This document shows positions 32,546 through 40,724 of a DNA stretch of 64,000 bases, in pieces. Source of the stretch: a virus; IMG/VR virus record IMGVR_UViG_3300033148_002931, positions 1 through 64,000 of that record; one strand, 5' to 3'. The notes below the pieces were generated by a model. It was given only the letters and a program-made list of their open reading frames with translations, was not told the origin of the DNA and ran no database searches. The position numbers and the translations under genes are program-made. Position 1 is the stretch's first letter, and every line of letters begins with the position of its first letter.

Positions 32546-32754
32546 CCTCCTGGCTCTGATTGTATTTTCTAATCCCATAGATACTACAATCAGAGCACTT
32601 CGAGGGGCAATATTTATTCTTGCCATACCTAGACTACTGCTTAGTCTAATCTGCTTCCTAAGTTATTCTTTCATTATTAGTTAATCTTATAAACGCAGTT
32701 TTTTTATAAGACTTACGGGCGCGGGGCATAAGCCTCTGCGCGGTCCCGTTTATC

Positions 32755-32829
32755 AGAATAGCCAGGAATCGAACCTGGGACACCACCATAAAGGTTAAGT
32801 AGCTTTTACCAACTGAGCGTTACTATTCC
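32755..32829 (-). tRNA. tRNA-like gene, anticodon not assignable
   Basis: 75 nt. Acceptor GGAATAG pairs with CTATTCT (one G-T), the T-arm is CCAGG-TTCGATT-CCTGG, and the D-arm has GCTC-AGTTGGTA-AAAGC with one mismatch. Two extra bases separate acceptor and D-stem and the anticodon stem pairs poorly; CTT or TTA could lie in the loop depending on register. No CCA is encoded. A degenerate or atypical phage tRNA. Confidence 0.6.
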
Positions 32830-32833
32830 GAGA

Positions 32834-32956
32834 TGGCCGGGTCAGATCGCCCTATTCAATACGCTATAAATTGCCTGGGTACCATCAGCAGCTTATAGAT
32901 AACCCAAGACAGAACCTTGGGGAATAAACAGTACTCTGCTCGCGTCACCATCATAT
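32834..32956 (-). other. Structured non-coding segment between tRNA-like genes
   Basis: Contains CCCAAG-GTTCTGT-CTTGGG, an arm with a 7-nt loop that does not match the TTCRA consensus, and CTATAA/TTATAG. GATGG near one end could pair with CCATC at the other. Not recognised as a tRNA. A separate GC-rich hairpin lies at about 32719-32748. No coding potential. Confidence 0.4.
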
Positions 32957-32975
32957 AAATTGTTAATGTACTAGA

Positions 32976-33087
32976 GCGAATGGTGTGATTCGAACACTTT
33001 TACTCCCGTGCTGAACGGTATCCTGGTCGGCGTGGGCAATTACGGGGGATCAATCCCAACCAACAGCATCATCCACGCCGCATTCGC
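32976..33087 (-). tRNA. tRNA-like element with extra internal hairpin
   Basis: 112 nt. Acceptor GCGAATG pairs perfectly with CATTCGC; the 3' side has a TTCGAAT loop closed by three good T-stem pairs. An anticodon-like arm CCG-TTCAGCA-CGG would read CAG (Leu). Where a D-arm is expected there is a region of about 55 nt closed by CGGCGTGG/CCACGCCG. Either a remodelled tRNA or a tRNA-mimic RNA. Confidence 0.45.
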
Positions 33088-33133
33088 GTATAAATTATAA
33101 ACGTTTTTCTTCCAGTGTATCGAATTGCTCGTC

Positions 33134-33388
33134 CTACTGCATATTGTTGCGCAGGGCGTCCTCAGTAGAGTCAATTTGTATCCAATCTTTTATGCTCCTG
33201 CTGTCAGTTTGGATATGTGGTAACCACTTATACAGTATAGCGTCGTCATCGAGTTCTATATTAAAGAATGTATTATCAATGAGAATATTAACGGAGTATT
33301 CCTCATCTTCAGAAGCATCAATACCAGCTGCTTTAGCCTTGAAGTAAATATTTGTTCTTTCGTCTATGGTAAGTCTGTATTTATTCAT
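33134..33388 (-). CDS. 84-residue protein, function unknown
   Basis: Start at 33388 with GGAAAGAAT upstream; a longer frame to 33502 has no better start. Acidic middle (DASEDEEYSVNILI). Last gene before the tRNA-like cluster in the minus direction. Function unknown. Confidence 0.55.
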   Translation of the reverse strand: MNKYRLTIDERTNIYFKAKAAGIDASEDEEYSVNILIDNTFFNIELDDDAILYKWLPHIQTDSRSIKDWIQIDSTEDALRNNMQ

Positions 33389-33614
33389 GGATAATTCTTT
33401 CCAATAATTGATCATGACCATTGTCACAAACTGTATCATCCGCTGGTACATGAGCACCACATAAATAGCACTTATAGCAAAGGGGCAGACCCATTCGCGC
33501 AAATTCAGAATCTCTACATATGTAACAATTTGGATTGTAAATTTCGGGATCGGGGATAGAGGCTACCCCATCCAATAATAATATACGAGCAGGATCGTTC
33601 GGTTTTAATTTCAT
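33381..33614 (-). CDS. Small multi-Cys zinc protein
   Basis: 77 residues: CYIC, CYKCYLCG and a later CDNGH give enough ligands for one or two zinc sites (residues 30-67). AGGAGAAATAAATA precedes the ATG. Function unknown. Confidence 0.6.
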   Translation of the reverse strand: MKLKPNDPARILLLDGVASIPDPEIYNPNCYICRDSEFARMGLPLCYKCYLCGAHVPADDTVCDNGHDQLLERIIHE

Positions 33615-33684
33615 TATTTATTTCTCCTGTTGATATGTTTCGTTCTTCCTCTTGCCTGGGCAGGCTCACCAACCCGCTAATATT

Positions 33685-33876
33685 TTATTCATCCAGGAAA
33701 TCTATATCATCTAATCGTTCTTCTAGTTCGCGTATAATTCTGCTTTGTTCCCATACTCCTATTTCACTTGTAGTCAAAGACATCATTTGATCTATTACTT
33801 CATCAAACAATTCGCGATTAGTCATAGTATATATCTTGTCTAAGTATTTCTCTTGTGATAGGGATAACTTCTTCAT
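33685..33876 (-). CDS. 63-residue acidic helical protein
   Basis: AAGGAAAAATAAAAA precedes the ATG. C-terminus ELEERLDDIDFLDE. Close to the next gene (3 bp). Function unknown. Confidence 0.55.
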   Translation of the reverse strand: MKKLSLSQEKYLDKIYTMTNRELFDEVIDQMMSLTTSEIGVWEQSRIIRELEERLDDIDFLDE

Positions 33877-33879
33877 TTT

Positions 33880-34077
33880 TTATTTTTCCTTTTTTATAAT
33901 TAATTGGTTTATTTTATCAAGCATTAATTGAAGCTCTTTTTCTTCTTGTTCTAATTCTTGTTTTTCATCTATTCCACGAGATAATACATCATATTTTTCA
34001 AATTTTAACCAAGTTACATAATCTTGTTGTTTTCTTGCTTTTTCTTGTAGTTCTTTAATTTTAACATCTATATCCAT
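33880..34077 (-). CDS. 65-residue coiled-coil protein
   Basis: AGGAGAATAAA precedes the ATG; the gene begins just after the lysozyme stop. Heptad-like Lys/Glu/Leu/Gln pattern throughout. Could be a lysis accessory or structural coil. Function unknown. Confidence 0.55.
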   Translation of the reverse strand: MDIDVKIKELQEKARKQQDYVTWLKFEKYDVLSRGIDEKQELEQEEKELQLMLDKINQLIIKKEK

Positions 34078-34078
34078 T

Positions 34079-34825
34079 TTATTCTCCTCTCTTTACTACA
34101 CCTCTATATTCATAATTATGAAAATTAATTGTTACAACCATTGTCTTGGGAAATTCTTCTGGAGGAGGGGGAACAGGAGGAGGCTCAGTTGTTTTTAGTA
34201 TTCTATTCATATCTATTCCCTGTGATCCAAAACCATAAAGATACCCTTTAGTCTTTAATACAGTATATTGCCATATATCCCAATTTATCCAATCTCTTGG
34301 TAGATATGGTTGATTAGCAGTAGTCCAATTTGCTACCCAAAGAGGTAATTGAGACCAATAACTAGAAGGTAATACATTATGATTCCACCAACCCTGTGAG
34401 GTATAAATACCAGGATATAAACCAGAAGTAATATGTTTTTTTACATATTCACAAGCGGTTCTCAATACACTGCTAATGTAATCTGGTTGCATTCCATCAC
34501 TATGTTCACAATCTAGGAATACTACACCAGGAAGCGTTTTAATGTTAGGTGTAGGTTTATCTTCCATCTGTGCCTGAAACCATTCCATTTGTTCATTTAT
34601 ATCATGTCCAGGTTTAAAAAAGTGATAAGCAGAAATGCCATAGGGATAATTGGCTTCGCTGGCTCTCGTGTAGAAGTCATTAAATTTGCTATCATGGTTT
34701 TGATATTTTCCATAAGTAGCTCTCATAATCAGAAAATCAATGTCAGCTTTCTTATTCTTTTCTGGATTATAAATTCTTTGATGATAACTAATATCATTTC
34801 CTAAAATATATATTTGGTTGTTCAT
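34079..34825 (-). CDS. GH25 lysozyme (endolysin)
   Basis: 248 residues. GNDISYHQ near residue 9 and VVFLDCEHSDG near residue 101 carry the Asp and DxE acidic residues of the GH25 muramidase barrel; GIYTSQGWW near 139, PLWVANWT near 161 and WDIWQYT near 181 are also typical. A Pro-rich linker (PPPVPPPPEE, about 217-226) leads to a short C-terminal segment, possibly a wall-binding remnant. It cleaves peptidoglycan between MurNAc and GlcNAc. It is in the early-strand module, next to a small membrane protein. Confidence 0.88.
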   Translation of the reverse strand: MNNQIYILGNDISYHQRIYNPEKNKKADIDFLIMRATYGKYQNHDSKFNDFYTRASEANYPYGISAYHFFKPGHDINEQMEWFQAQMEDKPTPNIKTLPGVVFLDCEHSDGMQPDYISSVLRTACEYVKKHITSGLYPGIYTSQGWWNHNVLPSSYWSQLPLWVANWTTANQPYLPRDWINWDIWQYTVLKTKGYLYGFGSQGIDMNRILKTTEPPPVPPPPEEFPKTMVVTINFHNYEYRGVVKRGE

Positions 34826-34829
34826 ATGA

Positions 34830-35000
34830 TTAACTCATCCGCAAAAATAAAGCATAAATAGATAATAGAGCTATAAGCACTAAAGATAAAGATTGAGATT
34901 TACTATATTTCTTATTTGATAATTCATTAATAAAAGCATTTATAAACATTATTTCTGCAATAATTAAAAAAATTATAAGTATTAATTCTATATATGCCAT
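34830..35000 (-). CDS. Candidate holin
   Basis: 56 residues from the ATG at 35000 (AAGGAG 8 bp upstream). Two hydrophobic helices (about 4-22 and 39-55) with a Lys/Ser/Asn loop. It ends 5 bp before the GH25 lysozyme start, the classic holin-endolysin order. A second two-pass membrane gene lies upstream and is an alternative holin or antiholin. Confidence 0.55.
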   Translation of the reverse strand: MAYIELILIIFLIIAEIMFINAFINELSNKKYSKSQSLSLVLIALLSIYALFLRMS

Positions 35001-35013
35001 TTTCATTCTCCTT

Positions 35014-35211
35014 TTAGCCTATAAAACTACAGTAATTCCATATAACTAACCATCCTCCGACAGTTACAAGTCCCAGCACAATTATTCCTAATATTATATC
35101 TATATTTGATTTATTGGGCATAAGAATTACAGTAAATGATCCTGCCAAATAACCTACCATTGCTAAAATAAAAATCAGTAAAATTCTATCTGTTGCTCCT
35201 AGTATACACAT
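35014..35211 (-). CDS. Two-pass membrane protein, lysis-associated position
   Basis: 65 residues; GGAG 8 bp before the ATG at 35211 (an ATG one codon earlier is possible). Hydrophobic segments at about 9-30 and 37-59 with a charged turn (NKSNID). First gene of the leftward transcript. Possible holin or antiholin. Confidence 0.55.
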   Translation of the reverse strand: MCILGATDRILLIFILAMVGYLAGSFTVILMPNKSNIDIILGIIVLGLVTVGGWLVIWNYCSFIG

Positions 35212-35236
35212 CATGTTACTCCTTTCTAAGTTTGAT

Positions 35237-35344
35237 GCTACCTTGTTCCTTATTCGAAAATTATCAAATGAACATCATTTTCTAGTTCTACATATAAGAA
35301 AACTTTATTTAGGTTAAGTTTACTAATTAACAGAACAAGGTAGC
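35237..35344 (-). repeat. 12-bp inverted repeat with 84-nt spacer in leftward leader
   Basis: GCTACCTTGTTC (35237-35248) and GAACAAGGTAGC (35333-35344). It lies downstream of the leftward promoter, so the leader RNA could fold into a long stem-loop before the first gene. Confidence 0.55.
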
Positions 35345-35422
35345 AATAAGTTAACAGATGATATGCTTTTAAGGATTTTGTATTTACCTATAACTCTTAC
35401 GTTATTCCATATCATTAAATAC

Positions 35423-35450
35423 AGTATATCACTATTTCCAAAAAAATCAA
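35423..35450 (-). promoter_or_regulatory. Leftward sigma70-type promoter
   Basis: Minus strand TTGATT (35445-35450), 16-bp spacer, TATACT (35423-35428). It would start the lysis and small-gene transcript. No operator palindrome overlaps it. Confidence 0.55.
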
Positions 35451-35470
35451 TAGTAATTTGGTTTTATTAA

Positions 35471-35506
35471 TCTAACTCTCATAATTCTCTAAAAACAGTA
35501 TGTTTT
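35471..35506 (+). promoter_or_regulatory. Operator composite in plus orientation
   Basis: CTCTCATAATTCTCTAA followed by AAAACAGTATGTTTT (35492-35506), the same order as in the minus-strand promoters but reversed in direction. The -10 downstream is weak. A second AAAACAGTATGTTTT lies at 35577-35591. Confidence 0.6.
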
Positions 35507-35791
35507 ACCCCATATTTCTTCATTTTTATTTTTCATTTTTTTTAATTCCAGAGAGACAATTTTACCTGTTTTCTGTAAAACAGTATGTTTTTACCTATTT
35601 TTCTCTGTTTTTAGCTTGTTTTTCTTCAAAAATATTGATTTTCTGATAAAAAATTTGAAATTTCTGGCCATTAATTAATTAATAACTTTATTAATTTATA
35701 AATATACTTTCCTTCGGTTTAACGCCCTGATATTATACCTAAGAATTTCGTTTTGTCAAGGGGGAAAATAAAATTACTAGAAAACAAGTCA

Positions 35792-35819
35792 TTGACATAT
35801 TTCCCGATGATGCTATAAT
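35792..35819 (+). promoter_or_regulatory. Consensus promoter of the packaging/head operon
   Basis: TTGACA (35792-35797), 16-bp spacer, TATAAT (35814-35819): a full sigma70-type consensus, 38 bp before the first gene's ATG. Confidence 0.8.
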
Positions 35820-35856
35820 ATAGATGATATAATAATATTAATAAAGGAGAAATAAA

Positions 35857-36255
35857 ATGATTAGAATAGGAGCACCTAGAATATTAGATGGAAAAGAGTG
35901 TTTTGATCTCTGGAATAAGTTAGGAAGCCTAAAGAAAGTAAGTCAGGAATTTGAACGTAGAGGAATGACTGGAAAGAATGGAAAAGGTCATCCCACTGGT
36001 ACTACTGTTGCTAATTCTGCCTGGAGATATGTACTTAGTCATTTAGATGAAGCAAGATTAGAAATGGAAAAGTATGGGGTTTTCTTTGATACTGATACCG
36101 AGTGGAATGAAGTGGTTGTTACAAAAGCTACTTACATTCTGGGTTCGTCTAGGAAAAGATTTTTTAGATGGATAGAGGAAAATGATTTTTGGGATTATGC
36201 CTATGTATTCGAAACAAGAATGGGAAAAGCTGATCGCAACGAAGTACAAAAATAG
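35857..36255 (+). CDS. Putative DNA-binding protein, first gene of packaging operon
   Basis: 132 residues with AAAGGAG 8 bp upstream. CFDLWNKLGSLKKVSQEFERRG near residue 15 reads as a helix-turn-helix, and SRKRFFRWIEENDFW near residue 98 as another helical, basic segment. It could be a regulator or an extra small-terminase-like protein. It overlaps the HNH gene. Confidence 0.6.
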   Translation: MIRIGAPRILDGKECFDLWNKLGSLKKVSQEFERRGMTGKNGKGHPTGTTVANSAWRYVLSHLDEARLEMEKYGVFFDTDTEWNEVVVTKATYILGSSRKRFFRWIEENDFWDYAYVFETRMGKADRNEVQK

Positions 36256-36475
36256 ATGTATAATTTGTATGCAACCTTATGACACAATACACGAGATAAT
36301 ACCCAAGTCCCAAAGACCAAAAACCTGGCAAACTAAGGATAATTGTATTCCTGTGTGTAACAAATGTCATACAATGATACATGCTGCTGGGGCTAAAACA
36401 TACGTTATGACACTTAGAGGATTACAAAAACAAAGGATAAAAGACTTTGGCACACAAATATCTAAAAACAACTAA
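36182..36475 (+). CDS. HNH endonuclease
   Basis: 97 residues. CIICMQPYDTIHEIIPKS near residue 26 and NCIPVCNKCHTMIH near residue 53 form the CxxC-bounded HNH/treble-clef site. HNH proteins beside terminase genes often assist packaging cleavage in phages. It overlaps both neighbours (74 and 29 bp). Confidence 0.82.
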   Translation: MIFGIMPMYSKQEWEKLIATKYKNRCIICMQPYDTIHEIIPKSQRPKTWQTKDNCIPVCNKCHTMIHAAGAKTYVMTLRGLQKQRIKDFGTQISKNN

Positions 36476-37004
36476 ACCTAAAAACTTTACTGCTGACTAT
36501 AAAGAAGATTGTTTTTACCAATGGTATAGCTTAGGTAAACCTAGTATGCAAGTATTCTCCGCAAAGGCTAATCCTGATATTGATGGGTTTGTACCCAGCA
36601 AAGCATCATTCGATAGTTGGTCTAAAGAATGGAGAGAAAGAGCGCGGATTCTGGATGAACAAGTAATGAGAGAACTTGAAACCAGAATGGTTGCTGAAAA
36701 AGTAGAAATGCTCAGACGGCACGCTGATGTGGGGAAAGATATGCAGGATATTGCAATAGAATATTTAGATAAAGAAGAAAACATAAAGAAAGTTACACCT
36801 TCTGTTGCTCTAAGATTACTGGTAGAAGGAATAAAGATAGAAAGAGCATCTAGGGGAATGCCTGATGTTCTGGAAGAAGCAATAAATAAGTCTGACGAGG
36901 AATTGATGGATGATATAGCAGGATTATTCGAAAAGACAAATATGGAGATAACAGAAGATGAAGGAGAACCCCCAAACCACTTCCTGCCCGATTTGCAAGG
37001 GTAA
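36447..37004 (+). CDS. Probable terminase small subunit
   Basis: 185 residues from a TTG start with AAAGGA about 10 bp upstream. Helical and charged throughout, with an acidic C-terminus. An N-terminal segment (KEDCFYQWYSLGKPSMQVFS) could be the DNA-binding helix pair. Position between HNH and TerL is the main evidence. Confidence 0.6.
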   Translation: MAHKYLKTTKPKNFTADYKEDCFYQWYSLGKPSMQVFSAKANPDIDGFVPSKASFDSWSKEWRERARILDEQVMRELETRMVAEKVEMLRRHADVGKDMQDIAIEYLDKEENIKKVTPSVALRLLVEGIKIERASRGMPDVLEEAINKSDEELMDDIAGLFEKTNMEITEDEGEPPNHFLPDLQG

Positions 37005-37206
37005 TTACCTAGATATATGGGACTCTGAGGAAGTATGTGAGGAACATAGTGATTGGGTAGTAACTTTTTGCCTATATTGTAAAAACCATTGTTTTAGTTT
37101 GATACCAGGGATGTGTTTGGGATGCTTTCAGAATTTTTTATTAGATGAAAGAATACAACAAAACATAGATTTAAGTTTAATAATAGATAATGCCAATACT
37201 TCATAA
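36958..37206 (+). CDS. Small multi-Cys protein between terminase subunits
   Basis: 82 residues overlapping TerS (47 bp) and TerL (17 bp). CPICKGN near residue 10, CEEH near 27, then CLYCKNHC and CLGCF give a double zinc site. Function unknown; it may be a packaging accessory. Confidence 0.6.
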   Translation: MKENPQTTSCPICKGNYLDIWDSEEVCEEHSDWVVTFCLYCKNHCFSLIPGMCLGCFQNFLLDERIQQNIDLSLIIDNANTS

Positions 37207-38701
37207 ACAGACTGTTTTATCTAAAAAAGAAAAACAACAATTAAAAGCGTATTTGGCAGAAATGAGGTCTAGGGGGTTAGAAATACCTGAAGAAATAAAA
37301 CAAAAGATAAGAAAAACAGAAGTCGCTTGGCCCGTTTCCAAAGAAGGTTATCTTATAAAAAATACTGGGTTATTGTATAATGCCTCAGAAGCACAAGCAA
37401 GTTTTATTGCAAATAAATCGCGGTTCTCATTATTTGTGGGCGGCAGGGGAAGTGGAAAATCGGCAGCGGGAGCACAAAAAGCACTCCATAAAATAATGGA
37501 AGGTCAGTCTGGGGCTATTTATAATCCAGATTTTGAAAATTTCAAGGTGTCTACATGGCCTGAGTTTAAGGATTGGATACCTTGGCAACACATAGTACCT
37601 GCTCATCAATATAGAGCAAAGGAAGAATATGACCCATCACGCCCATTTTCTCTTGTATTTAATAATGGTGCAAGAGTATATTGCAAAGGATTAAAAGACC
37701 CTGGAAGCGCTCGTGGCCCTAATATCAATTGGCTTTGGTATGATGAGGCCGGTAGAGACCATGATGGAATGTCTTGGAAAGTGGCTATTGCTTCTGTTCG
37801 TATTGGTACAAATCCCCAAGCATGGTGCACTGCTACTGGACGTGGTAAGTCTCACTGGATGTATGAGTTCTTTGTAGAACAAAACTTTCCTCCTGATATA
37901 CAAGGAGTAATTGATGATTTGCTAAAAGATTACCCTGATGATATAAATTTAATTGATTGGTTTAAAGGTTCAATTGAAGATAATAAAGATAACCTTGATC
38001 CATTCTTTTATGCATCCATGTTAGCCAGTTATCCAGCAGGATACCTGCGAGAACAGGAATTATACGGTGAGTTTGCAGATGAGGGGGGTGCATTAGGAGA
38101 TGCTTCTTGGTTCAATGGCAAGATAGTTCCTGCCCCTCCTAAAACAGTAAAATCAAGAGTAAGATATTGGGATTTGGCAGCTTCTGAAGTAAAAATAGTA
38201 AGAGGAAAGAAAAGAACTGATCCTGATGAGACTGTTGGAACATTGTTATCTCATGTTCCAACTGAGGATATACAAGATGATTTTTATATTGAACATCAAA
38301 GATCAGGGCAATGGGAATGGGATGATATAATAAAAAATATAGTAGAAGTAGCGGAGATGGATGGTGCATTTGTACCTATTTACATAGAACAAGAACCGGC
38401 GGCAGGCGGTAAGAACCAAGTAGCTGCAATAAAAAAAGAAGTAAATGCTGTATTGCCTGCTTGGACAGTACATGGACATAGACCAGAAGGTGATAAGGTT
38501 ATTAGAGCTAATATATGGTTCGGTGAAGCCGCTAATGGTCACTTCCGAATGGTGCAGGGTAATTGGAATGATGGTTTTCTTAAGCAACTATCTTCATTCC
38601 CACATGGTAGACATGATGATAAAATAGATAGTGTTAGCGGAGCAAGAATTTGTTGCGCACCATTACGAAAATGGAAACATATAGACTTCTTGTCACTTTA
38701 A
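37190..38701 (+). CDS. terL: Terminase large subunit
   Basis: 503 residues. Walker A GGRGSGKSAAG near residue 84, Walker B INWLWYDEAG near residue 178, coupling motif CTATGRGKS near 211. Nuclease acidic residues lie in RYWDLAA near 324 and HDDKIDSVSG near 480. It powers DNA packaging and cuts headful or site-specific ends. A copy of the AAACAGACTGTTT operator word overlaps codons 5-10. Confidence 0.93.
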   Translation: MPILHKQTVLSKKEKQQLKAYLAEMRSRGLEIPEEIKQKIRKTEVAWPVSKEGYLIKNTGLLYNASEAQASFIANKSRFSLFVGGRGSGKSAAGAQKALHKIMEGQSGAIYNPDFENFKVSTWPEFKDWIPWQHIVPAHQYRAKEEYDPSRPFSLVFNNGARVYCKGLKDPGSARGPNINWLWYDEAGRDHDGMSWKVAIASVRIGTNPQAWCTATGRGKSHWMYEFFVEQNFPPDIQGVIDDLLKDYPDDINLIDWFKGSIEDNKDNLDPFFYASMLASYPAGYLREQELYGEFADEGGALGDASWFNGKIVPAPPKTVKSRVRYWDLAASEVKIVRGKKRTDPDETVGTLLSHVPTEDIQDDFYIEHQRSGQWEWDDIIKNIVEVAEMDGAFVPIYIEQEPAAGGKNQVAAIKKEVNAVLPAWTVHGHRPEGDKVIRANIWFGEAANGHFRMVQGNWNDGFLKQLSSFPHGRHDDKIDSVSGARICCAPLRKWKHIDFLSL

Positions 38702-38737
38702 TTAGTGTTATAATATATTCGCGCGTATTGGTGAAAT

Positions 38738-40435
38738 ATGCCTAGAACAAAAAGAACAGCACCACGACCAACCAGAGATAAAGGTCAAAGAAGCCTTGAT
38801 CTTCCTGAGAATGGTTATCTTTATCGTATTATTCCAGCATTATTGCAGCCCAATTGGTTTCAAGCTAAACGCTGGAGAAGTTTTGTATTAAATCAATCCA
38901 TAGCAATAGTATGTAGAGAAACTCTAATTGCTCAAATTTCTAGTATGGACTGGAAAGTAGATGCAGTTGATCCACAAATGCGGGATGAGTATAAAACAGA
39001 TATTGATTATTATACAAAGTTTTTTAATAATAATCAAGATTATGATTTTATCGAGATGATTGAATGGATTGCTAAGGATTATTTAGACTTGCCTTTTGGC
39101 GGCGCTGCTGAGATTGGTAGAGAGGGGGATCGCCCAGACGGCAAAGTATTATGGTTAGAATTACTAGACGGTGGAACATTATTCCCTAGTTATAGTAGAG
39201 AATGGCCTGTCGGGCAACGAGTTGAGAGTAATCCACTTGATACAGTTTGGTTTCCAAAACATGCAATAAATCGCATTTATATGTCACCTCGCACAGAGAT
39301 AGATCGCAAAGGTTGGGGTATGGCCCCACCCGAAAAGATATATCTTTCAATAGAATTACTCAATCGTGGTGATATATATTATGCAAATTTATTATTAGAC
39401 ACTCCTGAAGCCGGTATTCTTGATCTTGCTGATATGGATAAGACATCAGCAGAAGAATGGGTAAAAGCATTTAGAAGTATGTTAGGCGGAATAGACCCAT
39501 TAAAAGTTCCTATTTTATATGAACATGATAGTCCTGCTAAATGGATACCATTTGGTAGACCACCTACAGAGATGATGTTTGATAGAATAACAACAAAATA
39601 TGCTTCTATTGTCGCTGGTGGTTATGGAATGTCCTTGTCAGATATTGGTATTCAGGCAGTAACAAGTGGTGGAGAAACATTAGCTGGTTCTATAAGACAA
39701 GAGCGTAGGTTAAAGAGAACTGGATTTAGTAGGCTGAAGAAGAAATTATCTTATTTTTTCAATAGATTATTGCCAGAACATTTGGTATTCAATTGGATTG
39801 ATCTGGATGATGAGCTTGGAGTTTCTATTGGTAGAGCAAGATTAGCCACGTCTCAGGCTGGCAAGGAGCTTATTACACTTGGAGTATTTACTGCAAACGA
39901 GTGGCGGCAGCAAATGGTTGCGGATGGAATAATAACTATACCCGTTCCTGACGAGATAGATCAATCCGAGGTATATAAGTTATCTTCTCCTGGATCAAAT
40001 GGCAAAAGCCCAGATTTGCTTGGTAATCCTGTTGCCCCTAGTGCAGGTGGGCATGGTGAAATTAAGACTAAATTTGAAATGGCAGTCAATCAAAGTCTAG
40101 CTAATCTGGCTGATGCAATAGAAAGTGGAGAACCAGATTTATTTGAATTTGATATTAATTTTGATGAATTAGCTGAGGAATGGAATTATTTAGTTGCTGA
40201 AGAATATAGAGAAGAATTTAGAAGAAGAATAAAAGAGGAGTTTGATACAATATGGCCCAATAAGTTTCTGTCTAGTGCAAAAGATTTGAATAAATACATA
40301 AGTTTAGGCAGAGTAGGATATGGATATGTAGCAGATGAACTAAAAAATGTAGGTTATAATATAGTAGAAGATTTTAGTTATAATATATCAAATATTGTAA
40401 AGGAGATTAAGAATGGCAATGACAGGAAAAACTAA
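38738..40435 (+). CDS. Portal protein
   Basis: 565 residues. IVCRETLIAQISSMDWKVD near residue 64 and a downstream NRIYMSPRTEIDRKGWGMAPPEK near 184 are typical of siphovirus portals, which form a 12-mer ring at one capsid vertex. The C-terminal 120 residues are helical. It follows terL by 36 bp. Confidence 0.85.
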   Translation: MPRTKRTAPRPTRDKGQRSLDLPENGYLYRIIPALLQPNWFQAKRWRSFVLNQSIAIVCRETLIAQISSMDWKVDAVDPQMRDEYKTDIDYYTKFFNNNQDYDFIEMIEWIAKDYLDLPFGGAAEIGREGDRPDGKVLWLELLDGGTLFPSYSREWPVGQRVESNPLDTVWFPKHAINRIYMSPRTEIDRKGWGMAPPEKIYLSIELLNRGDIYYANLLLDTPEAGILDLADMDKTSAEEWVKAFRSMLGGIDPLKVPILYEHDSPAKWIPFGRPPTEMMFDRITTKYASIVAGGYGMSLSDIGIQAVTSGGETLAGSIRQERRLKRTGFSRLKKKLSYFFNRLLPEHLVFNWIDLDDELGVSIGRARLATSQAGKELITLGVFTANEWRQQMVADGIITIPVPDEIDQSEVYKLSSPGSNGKSPDLLGNPVAPSAGGHGEIKTKFEMAVNQSLANLADAIESGEPDLFEFDINFDELAEEWNYLVAEEYREEFRRRIKEEFDTIWPNKFLSSAKDLNKYISLGRVGYGYVADELKNVGYNIVEDFSYNISNIVKEIKNGNDRKN

Positions 40436-40724
40436 AACAAAAATAACTGATGATAATGGAAAAGAACCAATGGAAGAAAGCACTGATGTGTTAGATGAAT
40501 TAAGTGCTAGTCAGCCAGTAATATTAGCGAAGCAGTTTGTTCGCGGAATATCTAAGCAGAACATTACAAATCCGGATATGAATATTTGGCGCGTAGAAGA
40601 AGTGGATGCATATATTAATCATTGGATGGAATTAGGATATAGGTTAGTAGGCCCTCCCTCATTTATGGGAGAGATACCTGATGGTGCTTATATGATGTTC
40701 TATACAATGGTTAAAGATGTATGA
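40413..40724 (+). CDS. 103-residue protein, function unknown
   Basis: AAGGAG 7 bp before the ATG; overlaps the portal end. The C-terminal half (EVDAYINHWMELGYRLVGPPSF...YMMFYTMVKD) resembles small DUF-type alpha/beta sequences that occur as phage accessory proteins. Function unknown. Confidence 0.6.
   Translation: MAMTGKTKTKITDDNGKEPMEESTDVLDELSASQPVILAKQFVRGISKQNITNPDMNIWRVEEVDAYINHWMELGYRLVGPPSFMGEIPDGAYMMFYTMVKDV

Larger units (their letters stand above)
35212..35856. other. Divergent control region, non-coding
   Basis: No gene seen. It holds a leftward and a rightward promoter, two operator-like palindromes, a 12-bp inverted repeat and long A/T tracts (35640-35780). It separates the early minus-strand module from the packaging/head module. 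Confidence 0.75.

Noticed and set aside
32441-32626. 61-codon minus-strand reading frame
   Set aside because: Also crosses the terminator, lacks a ribosome site and overlaps the candidate small RNA.
32454-32684. 76-codon plus-strand hydrophobic reading frame
   Set aside because: It runs straight through a strong terminator hairpin, has no ribosome site and its hydrophobic content comes from T-rich sequence.
32755-33087. tmRNA
   Set aside because: Each tRNA-like element has its own acceptor halves close together; no tag frame or pseudoknot array was seen.
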